Assembly (NCBI RefSeq): GCF_013760845.1
Contig: NZ_JACDUU010000003.1
Span: forward strand, 1-64,000
Reading direction: 5' to 3'
DNA: 64,000 nt
Source of the DNA: [Anoxybacillus] calidus
Lineage (GTDB): Bacteria > Bacillota > Bacilli > Bacillales > Anoxybacillaceae
Below the pieces are notes generated by a model. It ran no database searches, was not told the origin of the DNA, and saw nothing but the letters and a program-made list of their open reading frames with translations. A program made the position numbers and the translations under genes. Positions 52,832-62,475 of the stretch are shown piece by piece; position 1 is the first letter of the stretch; each line of letters starts with the position of its first letter.

Positions 52832-53833
52832 ATGTTTGCAAGAGATATCGGTATTGATCTCGGCACAGCGAACGTGCTCATTTATGTAAAAGGAAAAGGC
52901 ATTGTTTTAAATGAACCATCAGTTGTGGCGATTGATAAAAACACAAATAAAGTGCTAGCTGTCGGCGAGGAAGCAAGACGAATGGTCGGACGTACACCTG
53001 GGAATATCGTTGCCATTCGGCCGCTGAAAGATGGCGTCATTGCGGATTTTGATATTACGGAAGCAATGCTGAAGCATTTCTTAAACAAATTAAATTTAAA
53101 AGGCTTTTTAGCAAAACCACGCATTTTAATTTGCTGCCCGACGAACATTACATCCGTAGAACGAAAAGCGATTAAAGAAGCAGCAGAAAAAAGCGGCGGT
53201 AAAAAAGTGTACCTGGAAGAAGAACCAAAAGTAGCAGCCATTGGTGCAGGAATGGATATCTTTCAACCGAGCGGAAATATGGTTGTCGATATTGGCGGTG
53301 GTACAACAGATATTGCCGTTCTTTCAATGGGCGATATTGTCACCGCCTCTTCGATTAAAATGGCTGGGGACAAGTTCGATATGGAAATTTTAAATTACAT
53401 CAAACGGGAGTATAAGCTGCTTATTGGTGAACGGACAGCGGAAGACATTAAAATAAAAGTCGCGACTGTATTCCCAGGCGCACGTGACGAAGAAATTGAT
53501 ATTCGTGGCCGCGACCTCGTTACAGGCTTGCCGCGCACGATTACCGTTCGTTCAAAAGAAATTGAAAAAGCATTACGCGAATCAGTCGCTGTCATTGTAC
53601 AAGCTGCCAAAAGCGTATTGGAGCGCACACCGCCTGAGTTGTCAGCGGATATTATCGACCGCGGCATCATTTTAACAGGAGGCGGCGCCCTTCTGCACGG
53701 CATGGACCAACTGCTCGCAGAAGAATTGAAAGTGCCTGTATTAGTCGCTGAAAATCCGATGGACTGCGTGGCAATCGGCACAGGCATTATGCTTGATAAC
53801 ATCGACAAAGTGCCAAGCCGTAACTTTGTCTAA
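52832..53833 (+). CDS. mbl: Mbl, MreB-like cell-shape protein
   Basis: Actin-like filament protein guiding lateral wall synthesis, 333 residues. Phosphate-1 loop DIGIDLGTANV, VVDIGGGTTDIAVLS and the adenosine loop LTGGGALLHGMD are present. ATG 52832 with AAGGAGGAA upstream gives MFARDIGIDLG; ATG 52814 lies before that site. Its place after spoIIID identifies it as Mbl rather than MreB or MreBH. Confidence 0.95.
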   Translation: MFARDIGIDLGTANVLIYVKGKGIVLNEPSVVAIDKNTNKVLAVGEEARRMVGRTPGNIVAIRPLKDGVIADFDITEAMLKHFLNKLNLKGFLAKPRILICCPTNITSVERKAIKEAAEKSGGKKVYLEEEPKVAAIGAGMDIFQPSGNMVVDIGGGTTDIAVLSMGDIVTASSIKMAGDKFDMEILNYIKREYKLLIGERTAEDIKIKVATVFPGARDEEIDIRGRDLVTGLPRTITVRSKEIEKALRESVAVIVQAAKSVLERTPPELSADIIDRGIILTGGGALLHGMDQLLAEELKVPVLVAENPMDCVAIGTGIMLDNIDKVPSRNFV

Positions 53834-53901
53834 GAAAAAGCGCAATAGAATCTCTTAGTCATTTCTCAAGGGAACCACACTTTTACAATAAAATTTGCTA
53901 G

Positions 53902-53938
53902 AATAGGTACCATTAGGAAATGGTACCTATTCGCTTTT
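53902..53938 (+). terminator. Intrinsic terminator after mbl
   Basis: AATAGGTACCAT/ATGGTACCTATT, a perfect 12-bp stem, then CGCTTTT. Confidence 0.75.
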
Positions 53939-54048
53939 ATGAGGTGTTTGCTTTATAATAAAATTATCAAATTCTGTCGGAAAATTGGCGAAATAGACTT
54001 TTTGTGACGAAACATGTCTATATTTATACATATATGAGGTGAAAACCT

Positions 54049-54885
54049 GTGTTACGAGGATTTTATACAGCCGCTTCAGGCATGCTTTCCCAGCAGCGCC
54101 GCGTCGAAATGTTAACGAACAACATTGCTAATGCCAATACGCCTGGATATAAGGCGGACCAAGCTTCATTGCGTGCCTTTCCCGACATGCTTTTGACAAG
54201 GTTACATACAACATCGATTCCGACAAAAGAGCCGCGTTCGTTCCGAAGCCAAAGGCCTATCGGTGAACTCAATACAGGCGTGTACATGCAGGAAATGATG
54301 CCGCTCTTTCTGCAGGGCGATATAAAAGAAACAGGACAAAACACAGATATAGCCTTGATCGATGGCAATATACCAGTGGATGCGGAAACAGGCATGAAAG
54401 GTGCGCTCTTTTTCGTTGTCGAAAATGGAAATGGCGAGATTCGTTATACGCGTAACGGAAATTTCACATTAGATGCGGAAGGGTTTTTAACAACGCAAGA
54501 TGGCTTTTATGTACTCGATGAAAATGGCAGACGCATTCAGCTGACAAGCGAGAATTTTAAAGTCACTAAAGACGGCACGATTTTCGAAAATGACGTTCCC
54601 GTTACACGAATCAATATCGCTTTTGCCGCCAATCCTAACCGCGTTGTCAAAGAAGGAAACGGACTATTCCGCAGCGAGGCAGGCGTGCTTCCGAGCGCGA
54701 TCGGCAACCCGAATGTGACCTATCAGCTCCAGCAAGGTTTTCTCGAGCGTTCCAACGTCGACTTAGCGCGCTCGATGACCGATATGATGGCTGCTTACCG
54801 CGCTTTTGAAGCAAACCAAAAAATATTGCAGGCATACGATAAAAGCATGGACAAAGCGGTTAACGAGATTGGACGGATTAGATAA
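54049..54885 (+). CDS. flhO: FlhO, flagellar rod protein
   Basis: FlgF/FlgG-type distal rod protein, 278 residues. N-terminal LRGFYTAASGMLSQQRRVEMLTNNIANANTPGYK, divided into the helix and the ANxNTPGYK motif, and the C-terminal coiled-coil RSNVDLARSMTDMM...ILQAYDK are diagnostic of flagellar axial proteins. GTG start with GAGGTG upstream. Followed 138 nt later by its paralogue flhP, as in B. subtilis. Confidence 0.93.
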   Translation: MLRGFYTAASGMLSQQRRVEMLTNNIANANTPGYKADQASLRAFPDMLLTRLHTTSIPTKEPRSFRSQRPIGELNTGVYMQEMMPLFLQGDIKETGQNTDIALIDGNIPVDAETGMKGALFFVVENGNGEIRYTRNGNFTLDAEGFLTTQDGFYVLDENGRRIQLTSENFKVTKDGTIFENDVPVTRINIAFAANPNRVVKEGNGLFRSEAGVLPSAIGNPNVTYQLQQGFLERSNVDLARSMTDMMAAYRAFEANQKILQAYDKSMDKAVNEIGRIR

Positions 54886-55023
54886 AGTGAAACTTCATCA
54901 GTGGGGTCTTCCACAGATGTTCGTTGAACGTATCGCATTTCTAGTGTCCGTTATCTCTTACCTGTAAAGATGGGAGTCTTACGGACGATTAGAACGGGAT
55001 CAATGTTATAGGAGGAACAAACG

Positions 55024-55857
55024 GTGTTACGCTCAATGATTACCGCTGCCAATACGATGAATCAATTGCAGCAGCAGCTTGATGTCATCAGCCATAATAT
55101 CGCAAACGTCAATACAAACGGATATAAACGCCGGCAAACGAGCTTCGGCGAACTGCTCGTACAACAATTCAACAACTTGCCGCACGATGAACAAAACCGC
55201 TTAACTCCAGACGGTGTGCGTCACGGTGTCGGGGCAAAACTAGCGGCAACGAGCCTTGTGCTGAAGCAGGGGACAATCGTTGAGACAGGGCGTCCGCTGG
55301 ATGTCGCCCTCACAAAAGAAGGACAGTTTTTCCGCGTGCTCATGCAACATGAAAACGGTACGGAAGAGATTGGCTATACGCGAGACGGCGCGTTTTACTT
55401 AAGTCCATCTGCGAATAATCCAAATCAGCTTATGCTTGTCACAAGCGACGGCAATCCAGTTCTCGACAGCCGCAACGAGCCGATTTTTATTAATGATGGC
55501 TTTAAAGATATTCAAATTTCCGCAACGGGAGTCATTCGTGTCACTGCGCCGAATGGAGAAGTGATGCAGACGTTTGATTTAGGTGTTACAACCATTTTGC
55601 GCCCGCAGCTTCTCGAGTCGCTTGGGGAAAATAGATACAGACTGCCAAATGGCGTCAATGAAGACGATGTCGCCGTCAATATGACTGGCAATTTGCGCGG
55701 ACAAATTGGTATCCAGCAATCTGCGTTAGAACAATCGAACGTCGACTTAGCCACGGAAATGACCGATATGCTCATGACGCAGCGTTCCTATCAAATGAAC
55801 GCAAAATCGATAGCTTTTTCCGACCAAATGTTAGGCTTGATTAACGGAATTCGTTAA
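55024..55857 (+). CDS. flhP: FlhP, flagellar hook-basal body protein
   Basis: Second FlgG-type rod protein, 277 residues, needed for rod-to-hook transition in B. subtilis. N-terminal ISHNIANVNTNGYKRRQTSF and C-terminal EQSNVDLATEMTDMLMTQRSYQMNAK motifs. GTG start after TAGGAGGAAC. The gap from flhO contains a GTCCGT/ACGGAC hairpin (54948-54987) without a T-run. Confidence 0.93.
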   Translation: MLRSMITAANTMNQLQQQLDVISHNIANVNTNGYKRRQTSFGELLVQQFNNLPHDEQNRLTPDGVRHGVGAKLAATSLVLKQGTIVETGRPLDVALTKEGQFFRVLMQHENGTEEIGYTRDGAFYLSPSANNPNQLMLVTSDGNPVLDSRNEPIFINDGFKDIQISATGVIRVTAPNGEVMQTFDLGVTTILRPQLLESLGENRYRLPNGVNEDDVAVNMTGNLRGQIGIQQSALEQSNVDLATEMTDMLMTQRSYQMNAKSIAFSDQMLGLINGIR

Positions 55858-55875
55858 CGACAAGGAGAACGTTCA

Positions 55876-56115
55876 ATGAAAGAAGAAACGAAAGAAGAAC
55901 AACAAGAGGGAAAACAAACGCTGCCCCCTTGGAGGCGCTATCGCGTCCGCTTAATTCCTATTTGGCTGCGTCTTGTCATTGTCGCGGTGCTTATTGTCGT
56001 CAGCACCATGACAGGTGCGATGATCGGTTATGGAGTCATCGGTGATGGCAAACCGCTTGATGTGTTTAAGCCTTCTACATGGCAACATATCGTAGATATC
56101 GTCAAAAAAGATTAG
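55876..56115 (+). CDS. epuA: EpuA family small membrane protein
   Basis: A 79-residue protein of the EpuA family (PF11772), often mislabelled RNA polymerase beta subunit. A charged N-terminus (KEETKEEQQEG) and WRRYRVRLIPIWLRL precede one membrane helix (about 35-57), then a short outer tail. Function unknown. ATG with AAGGAGAAC upstream, 18 nt after flhP; likely same transcript. Confidence 0.8.
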   Translation: MKEETKEEQQEGKQTLPPWRRYRVRLIPIWLRLVIVAVLIVVSTMTGAMIGYGVIGDGKPLDVFKPSTWQHIVDIVKKD

Positions 56116-56286
56116 AGGGTTTCAATCAAACGGAAAGGAAGGGGACACCTTCCTTTTTGTATCTAATTTAAAATAAAATGTGTGAATGGCAGCGTTCGTG
56201 GTACAATGATACAAACGGGAGAAATGAAAACATCTAGTGGACCATAGAAGAAATGGAATGGAAAAGAAACAAAGGAGGCAATACAT

Positions 56287-56724
56287 ATGCTTGACATTCA
56301 ACAAATTAAAGAAATTATTCCGCATCGTTATCCGTTTTTGCTCGTTGACCGCATTCTTGAAATCGAAGAAGGAAAGCGGGCAGTCGGCATTAAAAATGTC
56401 ACGGCGAACGAGGAATTTTTCAACGGACATTTCCCGAACTATCCGGTTATGCCGGGCGTATTAATCGTTGAAGCATTGGCTCAGGTCGGTGCGGTGGCCA
56501 TGCTCAAAAAAGAAGAAAACCGCGGCCGTCTTGCCTTTTTCGCCGGCATTGACAACTGCCGTTTCAAAAAACAAGTTACACCAGGCGACCAGCTCCGTCT
56601 TGAAGTCGAAATCATCCGCGCAAAAGGCGCCATCGGCAAAGGGAAAGGTATCGCCACTGTCGACGGCGAGATCGTGTGCGAAACAGAAATCATGTTTGCG
56701 TTAGGCGACAAACAAGCGGAATAA
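56287..56724 (+). CDS. fabZ: 3-hydroxyacyl-ACP dehydratase FabZ
   Basis: Removes water from 3-hydroxyacyl-ACP in fatty acid elongation. Hot-dog fold, 145 residues, with catalytic His48 in [15 protein letters not shown] and Glu62 in IVEALAQ. ATG preceded by AAAGGAGG. Position near flhP/mbl as in B. subtilis ywpB. Confidence 0.96.
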   Translation: MLDIQQIKEIIPHRYPFLLVDRILEIEEGKRAVGIKNVTANEEFFNGHFPNYPVMPGVLIVEALAQVGAVAMLKKEENRGRLAFFAGIDNCRFKKQVTPGDQLRLEVEIIRAKGAIGKGKGIATVDGEIVCETEIMFALGDKQAE

Positions 56725-56811
56725 AAAATTTTAAATATCATGTATGATATTCTCTTTACTGGGTAAATTAAACAAGGAAGATGAACAAATACCCAGAAAG
56801 GAGAATATATC

Positions 56812-57171
56812 ATGAACAAAAAATGGCTACTCAAACTTTCCGGTTCTCTTCTTGCGGCGTTGCTCATTACGGGCTGTAATATGAACAACGATGACAACGA
56901 TGACCAAAACCCACCGCCGCCAGCAGAAAACGAAGACGTCAACGATAATGATATGAATCCAGCTGATGATATCAACCAAAATGATGACGTTGACAATGAT
57001 AATAACAATGACAATAACGACATTATCAATGACAACGACAACAATGGCTTACCTCCAGGAGACGACACGAATAACGGACCTGGCGACGACGAAAATGATG
57101 CCGTTCCAGACCGGGAAGACACCATTGAAGATCAACAAGATGTAAACGATCGCGATAATAAAGATGAATAA
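56812..57171 (+). CDS. Asp/Asn-rich lipoprotein
   Basis: A 119-residue predicted lipoprotein: positive N-terminus, hydrophobic core and lipobox LITGC with Cys22. The mature part is almost only Asp, Asn, Glu, Pro and Gly (for example VDNDNNNDNNDIINDNDNN), strongly acidic and disordered. No family recognised. It might bind Ca(II) or simply act as a surface spacer; both are guesses. AAAGGAG upstream; a CTGACC-family terminator follows the stop. Confidence 0.75.
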   Translation: MNKKWLLKLSGSLLAALLITGCNMNNDDNDDQNPPPPAENEDVNDNDMNPADDINQNDDVDNDNNNDNNDIINDNDNNGLPPGDDTNNGPGDDENDAVPDREDTIEDQQDVNDRDNKDE

Positions 57172-57174
57172 ATG

Positions 57175-57293
57175 AAAAAAGAGGCTGACCGAAAGCAAAG
57201 TGTCAGACCTCACAACCATCCCATATAGTACAAACACTATATATGGTGGATGGTGCGTGAGGTCTGACACGGATGGGGTCAGCCCTTTTTTTG
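57175..57293 (+). terminator. CTGACC-family palindromic terminator (best long copy)
   Basis: Nearly perfect nested hairpin: GAGGCTGACC / GGGTCAGCCC outside, GTGTCAGACCTCAC / GTGAGGTCTGACAC inside, CCATCC-CATATAGT / ACTATATATGG at the tip, then seven T. Confidence 0.88.
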
Positions 57294-57470
57294 TTTTCAT
57301 GCATTGGGGATTTTATCCATCAAAATACGTCTGTTAGTATATATTTCTTAATCCAAATACACGGCTCTCTTAGTAATAATGGTCTTTTAGGAAAATAATA
57401 GTTTATCACAAAATAAAAAGAAGGGGAGGAATTTATATCTTTTTAGACATAATTCTACAAAAAATGTCAG

Positions 57471-57499
57471 TTGTTAGAACTATAGACCTATGCTAAGAT
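57471..57499 (+). promoter_or_regulatory. Possible sigma-A promoter of ywqE
   Basis: TTGTTA (57471-57476), 17-bp spacer, TAAGAT (57494-57499). Otherwise the 57.3-57.57 kb gap shows nothing. Confidence 0.4.
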
Positions 57500-57569
57500 A
57501 AACGATGTATCCAATATCAACCAGAATGTTAGGAAATAAATAAGATAAATCAGTCAGGAGGATGAGGCG

Positions 57570-58337
57570 ATGATTGATATACATAGTCATATTTTACCGG
57601 GTGTTGATGACGGTGCACAAACAATCGACGATGCGATCGCGATGGCACATGCTGCCGCCAGCGAAGGCATTACAAAAATCATCGCAACTCCTCATCATAA
57701 AAACGGAAACTATGAAAATCCAAAACAAAAAATTTTACAGCACGTCGACCACCTAAACGCTGTCTTGAAAGAACGCAACATTCCTTTAACCGTTTTGCCA
57801 GGTCAGGAAGTGCGCATTTATGGGGATATATTAAAAGACTATGAAAATGGCGAACTATTAACATTGACCAATGAAAGTCCATACTTCTTTATCGAATTTC
57901 CCTCTAATCATGTCCCACGATATGCAGAGCAATTATTGTTTGATATACAAATGAAAGGGCTTGTCCCCATCATTGTTCATCCGGAGCGCAACGCGGAAAT
58001 CAGCGAAAACCCGGAACTTCTTTATCAATTTGTCAAACGGGGAGCCTTGACGCAGCTGACAGCGGCAAGCGTTGCTGGCTATTTCGGCAAGAAAATTAAA
58101 AAGTTTGCCTTGCAGACAATCGAGGCAAACTTAGCACATTTTATCGCTTCCGATGCGCACAACATCACGAACCGCGCTTTCCACATGCGGGAAGCCTATC
58201 AAGTGATTAAAAAAGAATTTGGAGCGGGAATGGTTTACTTCTTCCACGAAAACGCCGAGCTTCTCGTTGAAGGGAAAAACGTTGACCGCCAACAGCCGGA
58301 ACGGATCAAAAAGAAGAAGTTTTTAGGATTGTTTTAG
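57570..58337 (+). CDS. ywqE: Tyrosine-protein phosphatase YwqE (CpsB type)
   Basis: Manganese-dependent PHP-fold phosphatase, 255 residues, that reverses tyrosine phosphorylation by capsule-type BY-kinases. Metal motifs MIDIHSHILPGVDDGA, IATPHHKNG, VHPERN and FIASDAHN are all present. ATG with AGGAGGATGAGG upstream. Its usual partners ywqC/ywqD (kinase and modulator) are not in the window; the polysaccharide locus 900 bp downstream is a plausible target pathway. Confidence 0.93.
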   Translation: MIDIHSHILPGVDDGAQTIDDAIAMAHAAASEGITKIIATPHHKNGNYENPKQKILQHVDHLNAVLKERNIPLTVLPGQEVRIYGDILKDYENGELLTLTNESPYFFIEFPSNHVPRYAEQLLFDIQMKGLVPIIVHPERNAEISENPELLYQFVKRGALTQLTAASVAGYFGKKIKKFALQTIEANLAHFIASDAHNITNRAFHMREAYQVIKKEFGAGMVYFFHENAELLVEGKNVDRQQPERIKKKKFLGLF

Positions 58338-58346
58338 CTTGATGAG

Positions 58347-58393
58347 TATGTTTTATGATAATTTCTATTGTCATAAAACATATTTTCTTTTTG
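58347..58393 (+). terminator. Intrinsic terminator after ywqE
   Basis: TATGTTTTATGA/TCATAAAACATA stem (12 bp) followed by TTTTCTTTTT. Confidence 0.85.
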
Positions 58394-58514
58394 CTAGTAT
58401 TGTCGAAAAATCCCTATTCTTCGGGGAGAATTTTTTTCGTTTGTGTCAGATGAACAAGGTATTTCACTCTAGCGTTTTCCATGATTGTAGATTCAAGTTT
58501 TGTTTGTTTTGATG

Positions 58515-58965
58515 CTGGTGGCGGTTAATCGAGGCGGCTTAGCTTTTCGGTGGTGTCTAGTTCCGGTGGCTATCCCCTCACGACGCTTCGGCCCCGCTGT
58601 GGCGGCAACACATTGAGTCAACTTCTTTGAGTAACTCACGCAAGACCAAACAAAGTTTGGTCTGAGCCTCCTCGGTGGCTTCGAAATGCTGGTCGCGGCT
58701 AGGTGGACCGCCTCCACTTTTCGGGATGTCTAGCTTCAGCGCCTAGCCTTCTTCTGCCAAATGTTCTTCCCCCTCGAGGTGACAAGCACCTCTGCGGGTG
58801 AAGAACATTTGGCTTTGAGAGCTAATCGCGGCAAGATGTCTAGTTCCAGCGTCCAGCTGCTCGGGGTCAAATAACCTTCCGGAGCGAAGTCAAAAAGCTA
58901 CTTCTTGCTCCGGAAGAACATTTGCCCGTCGCAGCTAGGCGGGACGCTTCCACTTTTCGTTTTCG
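58515..58965 (-). repeat. Inverted cluster of REP-like palindromic elements
   Basis: On the minus strand at least three units of the AAGAAAAGCGG...GAGCTAGACA family: about 58955-58838, 58834-58733 and a rearranged one from about 58722 down to 58515. Units keep CAAATGTTCTTC with GAAGGTTATTTG or, in one unit, GAAGAACATTTGGC, making that stem perfect. Together with GC-rich unassigned sequence at about 58970-59100 they fill the 860-bp gap before galU. Confidence 0.75.
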
Positions 58966-59108
58966 GAGATGTCTCCTTTCCGTTATCAATGGAGGCACTC
59001 GGTCATGCCGTGGGTGAGGACGATGACGGTCCGGTCACCTTAGACGCTTGTCGTCGAGGGTGTGGCGTGAGGGCGGGTTAGATGCCCACTTCACATTCCA
59101 TTTTATGT

Positions 59109-59160
59109 AAAACTAGGTGTCTATTATTTATATCGGATAATAGAAACCTAGTTTTATATA
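59109..59160. terminator. Long palindrome before galU
   Basis: AAAACTAGGT-N-TCTATTAT pairs with ATAATAGA-N-ACCTAGTTTT; A/T-rich on both sides, so it could terminate in either direction. Confidence 0.65.
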
Positions 59161-59201
59161 TTATTCCAAAAAAATTTTAATTTTTACTGGGGGATGTTTT
59201 G

Positions 59202-60086
59202 ATGAAAAAGGTAAGAAAAGCGATTATCCCAGCAGCGGGACTCGGTACACGCTTTCTACCAGCCACCAAAGCGATGCCGAAAGAAATGCTGCCGATTGTC
59301 GATAAACCAACGATTCAATACATAGTGGAAGAAGCCATTGAATCAGGAATTGAAGATATCATTATCGTCACCGGAAAAGGAAAACGAGCGATTGAGGACC
59401 ATTTTGATAATGCATTTGAGCTAGAACAAAACTTAATTGAAAAAGGAAAACTTGACCTACTTGAGAAAGTAAAAGAACCGTCAAAAGTGGATATTCACTA
59501 TATTCGCCAAAAAGAGCCAAAAGGGCTTGGACATGCGGTTTGGTGCGCGCGCAATTTTATCGGAGACGAGCCGTTTGCTGTGCTACTTGGCGATGACATT
59601 GTACAAGCAGAGACACCATGCTTAAAACAACTCATTGACCAATACGAACAAACACTTAGTTCCGTCATTGGTGTACAAGCGGTTCCTGACAACCAAACGC
59701 ATCGATATGGCATTATCGACCCAATTGAACAACAAGGTCGCCGCTACCAAGTGCGCCAATTCGTCGAAAAACCAGCACCAGGCACGGCACCATCTAACTT
59801 AGCGATTATGGGCCGATACATATTAACACCGGAAATCTTTATGTTCCTCGAAAAACAAGAAACAGGAGCTGGCGGGGAAATTCAACTTACCGATGCGATT
59901 CAAAAGCTGAACGAAATCCAGCGAGTTTTTGCCTATGAATTTGAAGGAAAACGCTATGATGTAGGGGAAAAGTTAGGATTTATTCAAACGACGATTGAGT
60001 TTGCGTTTCAGAATGAGGAATTGAGAGAGGATCTCATCCAATTTATGGAACAGATATTGAGTGAAGCAAAAGTAGAAAAGAAGTAA
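59202..60086 (+). CDS. galU: UTP-glucose-1-phosphate uridylyltransferase
   Basis: Makes UDP-glucose for teichoic acid glucosylation, glycolipids and polysaccharides (GtaB/GalU). The 294-residue protein has the nucleotidyltransferase loop [21 protein letters not shown], split at its Lys, [15 protein letters not shown] and LLGDDIV. ATG 59202 follows GGGGGAT; TTG 59199 is adjacent. It heads the surface polysaccharide locus. Confidence 0.95.
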   Translation: MKKVRKAIIPAAGLGTRFLPATKAMPKEMLPIVDKPTIQYIVEEAIESGIEDIIIVTGKGKRAIEDHFDNAFELEQNLIEKGKLDLLEKVKEPSKVDIHYIRQKEPKGLGHAVWCARNFIGDEPFAVLLGDDIVQAETPCLKQLIDQYEQTLSSVIGVQAVPDNQTHRYGIIDPIEQQGRRYQVRQFVEKPAPGTAPSNLAIMGRYILTPEIFMFLEKQETGAGGEIQLTDAIQKLNEIQRVFAYEFEGKRYDVGEKLGFIQTTIEFAFQNEELREDLIQFMEQILSEAKVEKK

Positions 60087-60101
60087 AGGAGATGGAAGAA
60101 G

Positions 60102-60779
60102 TTGGCCAAATCGGGTAGTGCAGTTAGCTTTCAGATCGAGCATAGCCGCCAAAGGGTTATTGTCAATGATAGTAAAGGATATTTAATCTTAAAAAGATTA
60201 ATGGATATATGTGGAGCTCTATTTGGTTTGGTGTGTCTTTCGTGGCTATTTCTAATTGTAGCCATTTTAATTAAACTAGAAGATCCAAAAGGACCAGTGT
60301 TTTTTAGACAAGTTCGCATTGGCAAAGACGGAAAAGAGTTTTATATGTATAAGTTCCGTTCGATGGTAACAAATGCTGAGGAATTGCTGGAATCGTTGCT
60401 TCATTTAAATGAAACAACGGGTGCGATGTTTAAAATGAAAGATGACCCGCGTGTTACAAAAGTTGGAAGATTTATTAGGAAAACAAGTATTGATGAACTG
60501 CCACAATTATGGAATGTATTAAAGGGAGAAATGAGTTTAGTAGGTCCTAGACCACCGCTTCCACGAGAAGTTGCACAATATACTGAGTATCATAAACAGC
60601 GTTTGCTTGTTACTCCGGGATGTACAGGACTTTGGCAAGTGAGTGGGAGGAGTAATGTTGGATTTAGAGAAATGGTGGAGTTGGATTTATTTTATATTGA
60701 AAATCGAAACTTATTACTTGATATAAAGATTATTTTAAAAACATTAAAAACTGTTATAAACTCTGAAAATGCATATTAA
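60102..60779 (+). CDS. Undecaprenyl-phosphate sugar-1-phosphate transferase
   Basis: Initiating transferase that places a hexose-1-phosphate on the lipid carrier at the membrane. The 225-residue protein has one N-terminal membrane/re-entrant helix (about 35-57) and the catalytic bacterial sugar transferase domain: FRQVRIGKDGKEFYMYKFRSM, DELPQLWNVLKGEMSLVGPRPPLPRE (split) and TPGCTGLWQVSGRS. Closest in type to TuaA/WcaJ. TTG start after AAAGGAGATGG. Confidence 0.92.
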   Translation: MAKSGSAVSFQIEHSRQRVIVNDSKGYLILKRLMDICGALFGLVCLSWLFLIVAILIKLEDPKGPVFFRQVRIGKDGKEFYMYKFRSMVTNAEELLESLLHLNETTGAMFKMKDDPRVTKVGRFIRKTSIDELPQLWNVLKGEMSLVGPRPPLPREVAQYTEYHKQRLLVTPGCTGLWQVSGRSNVGFREMVELDLFYIENRNLLLDIKIILKTLKTVINSENAY

Positions 60780-60807
60780 TCTATATTAATCAATCCGGGG
60801 TGAAAAT

Positions 60808-61203
60808 GTGAAAAGGGTAATTACATACGGTACTTTTGATTTACTGCATTACGGACATATTAATTTACTGAAACGTGCAAAGCAGTTAGGTGATTATTTA
60901 ATTGTTGCTTTATCTACAGACGAGTTTAATAAAATAAAAGGAAAAGAATCATATTTTTCTTATGAGCAAAGAAAGCTTTTATTGGAAGCCATTAAGTATG
61001 TAGATGAAGTGATTCCTGAAGAAAATTGGGATCAAAAAATTAATGATGTTATTTCGTATAAGATAGATGTATTTGTAATGGGAGACGATTGGAAGGGAAA
61101 ATTTGATTTTTTAAAGGATTATTGTGAGGTTGTTTATCTTCCGCGAACACCAGAAATTTCAACGACTAAGATCAAGTCAGATATTCAATATAATATTAAA
61201 TAG
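60808..61203 (+). CDS. tagD: Glycerol-3-phosphate cytidylyltransferase
   Basis: Makes CDP-glycerol from CTP and glycerol 3-phosphate for poly(glycerol phosphate) teichoic acid. The 131-residue protein has the HxGH site (His14, His17 in LLHYGHINLL), and the ISTTKIK stretch replacing the usual RTEGISTT (here RTPEISTT). GTG start with GGGGTG upstream. A matching CDP-glycerol transferase lies two genes downstream. Confidence 0.93.
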   Translation: MKRVITYGTFDLLHYGHINLLKRAKQLGDYLIVALSTDEFNKIKGKESYFSYEQRKLLLEAIKYVDEVIPEENWDQKINDVISYKIDVFVMGDDWKGKFDFLKDYCEVVYLPRTPEISTTKIKSDIQYNIK

Positions 61204-61232
61204 GAATAAAAATGTGGTAATAAGGAGCTAAA

Positions 61233-62471
61233 ATGTCTGTTATAAAACGACTTTCGGGTAATTTTTTTGCACTAACGTTTATGCAGTTAGGTAATTTTTT
61301 ATTGCCGTTATTAACATATCCTTATTTAGGTGTTGTTCTAGGAGCAGAAAGATTTGGATTAATTATGTTAGCTCAGGCTTTTATACAATATTTTATATTG
61401 ATCACTGATTTTGGATTTAATTTATCTGCTACGAGAAAAATTTCTATCCATAGAGATGATGCTATAAAAGTTAATGAAATTTTCTCAGCTGTTTTTATTA
61501 TTAAGTTGTGTCTATTATTTATTAGTTTTATTTCAATGGTAGTTATTGTTTTTTTAGTTCCGAGATTTAAAGAATTCTGGTATATTTATATGTTGAATTT
61601 CGGAGTCGTTATTGGTAATACTTTATTTCCAACTTGGTTTTTCCAAGGTATAGAAAAAATGAAATATACAACTATTTTAAATGTTACTTCTAAGGTACTC
61701 TTTACAACTTTTATTTTTTTCTTTGTGAAAAATAAATCTGATGTGTATTTAGTTCCCTTATTGAATTCTTTGGGGGTTATTATCGCTGGAATAATTGGTT
61801 TTACAACAGCTATAAAGCAGTTTTCAGTCAGACTTATTATTCCTTCTAAAGGGTTATTGGTTGATCAGTTGAAAGAAAGTGCACAATATTTTCTATCTAG
61901 GATTTCTGTAAGTGCTTATACTGTTACAAATACGGTTCTTATCGGTCTTTTTTTAGGTAATAAAATGGCAGGATACTTTGTAGTAGCTGAAAAAATAGCT
62001 AATATTTTATCAGTAGGAATATCAACAATTGTCGATGCTATATATCCTTATATGTCTAAAAATAAAGATATTCAAATATTTAAAAAGATTTTTATGTTTG
62101 TAATGGTCGCTGCAACAGTCGGATGTGCAATAATTTTTCTCCTAAGTGACCAAATCATTATTCTTCTATTCGGGAAAGAATTTTTGTTTAGTAGTAATAT
62201 TTTTAAGTTTATGCTTGTAGCAACTTACATTTCTGTACCAAGTATGTTAATCGGCTATCCTTTATTAGCAGCTTTTGGTCATGCGAATTACGCCAATTAC
62301 AGTGTTGTAGTTGCTTCAATAATTCATGTCTTACTTCTTTTTACTACGATACCTTTTATAGATATTTATGTTATTACTTATATCCTTATTGTTACACAAC
62401 TAATTGTTCTTGGTATTAGGATATATGGTGTGAGGGTTAAAATAAATCTATCGATGAAGGAGCAAATGTAA
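61233..62471 (+). CDS. Polysaccharide flippase (Wzx/MATE-like)
   Basis: A 412-residue membrane protein with about twelve helices, of the polysaccharide biosynthesis (PF01943/Wzx) family; it should flip lipid-linked repeat units across the membrane. Motifs include GNFFALTFMQLGNFLLPLL, SATRKISIHRDD and PTWFFQGIEKMKY. The DNA is clearly AT-rich compared with galU. ATG after AAGGAGC. Confidence 0.88.
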   Translation: MSVIKRLSGNFFALTFMQLGNFLLPLLTYPYLGVVLGAERFGLIMLAQAFIQYFILITDFGFNLSATRKISIHRDDAIKVNEIFSAVFIIKLCLLFISFISMVVIVFLVPRFKEFWYIYMLNFGVVIGNTLFPTWFFQGIEKMKYTTILNVTSKVLFTTFIFFFVKNKSDVYLVPLLNSLGVIIAGIIGFTTAIKQFSVRLIIPSKGLLVDQLKESAQYFLSRISVSAYTVTNTVLIGLFLGNKMAGYFVVAEKIANILSVGISTIVDAIYPYMSKNKDIQIFKKIFMFVMVAATVGCAIIFLLSDQIIILLFGKEFLFSSNIFKFMLVATYISVPSMLIGYPLLAAFGHANYANYSVVVASIIHVLLLFTTIPFIDIYVITYILIVTQLIVLGIRIYGVRVKINLSMKEQM

Positions 62472-62475
62472 CACT

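Noticed and set aside
58493-58717. Minus-strand frame of 74 codons before galU
   Set aside because: It lies in the repeat cluster and its low-complexity translation matches no family I know.
58998-59045. Minus-strand stretch reading GDRTVIVLTHGMTECLH, recalling RelE/Gp49-type toxins
   Set aside because: Only about 17 residues between stops, with no neighbouring antitoxin; could be chance.
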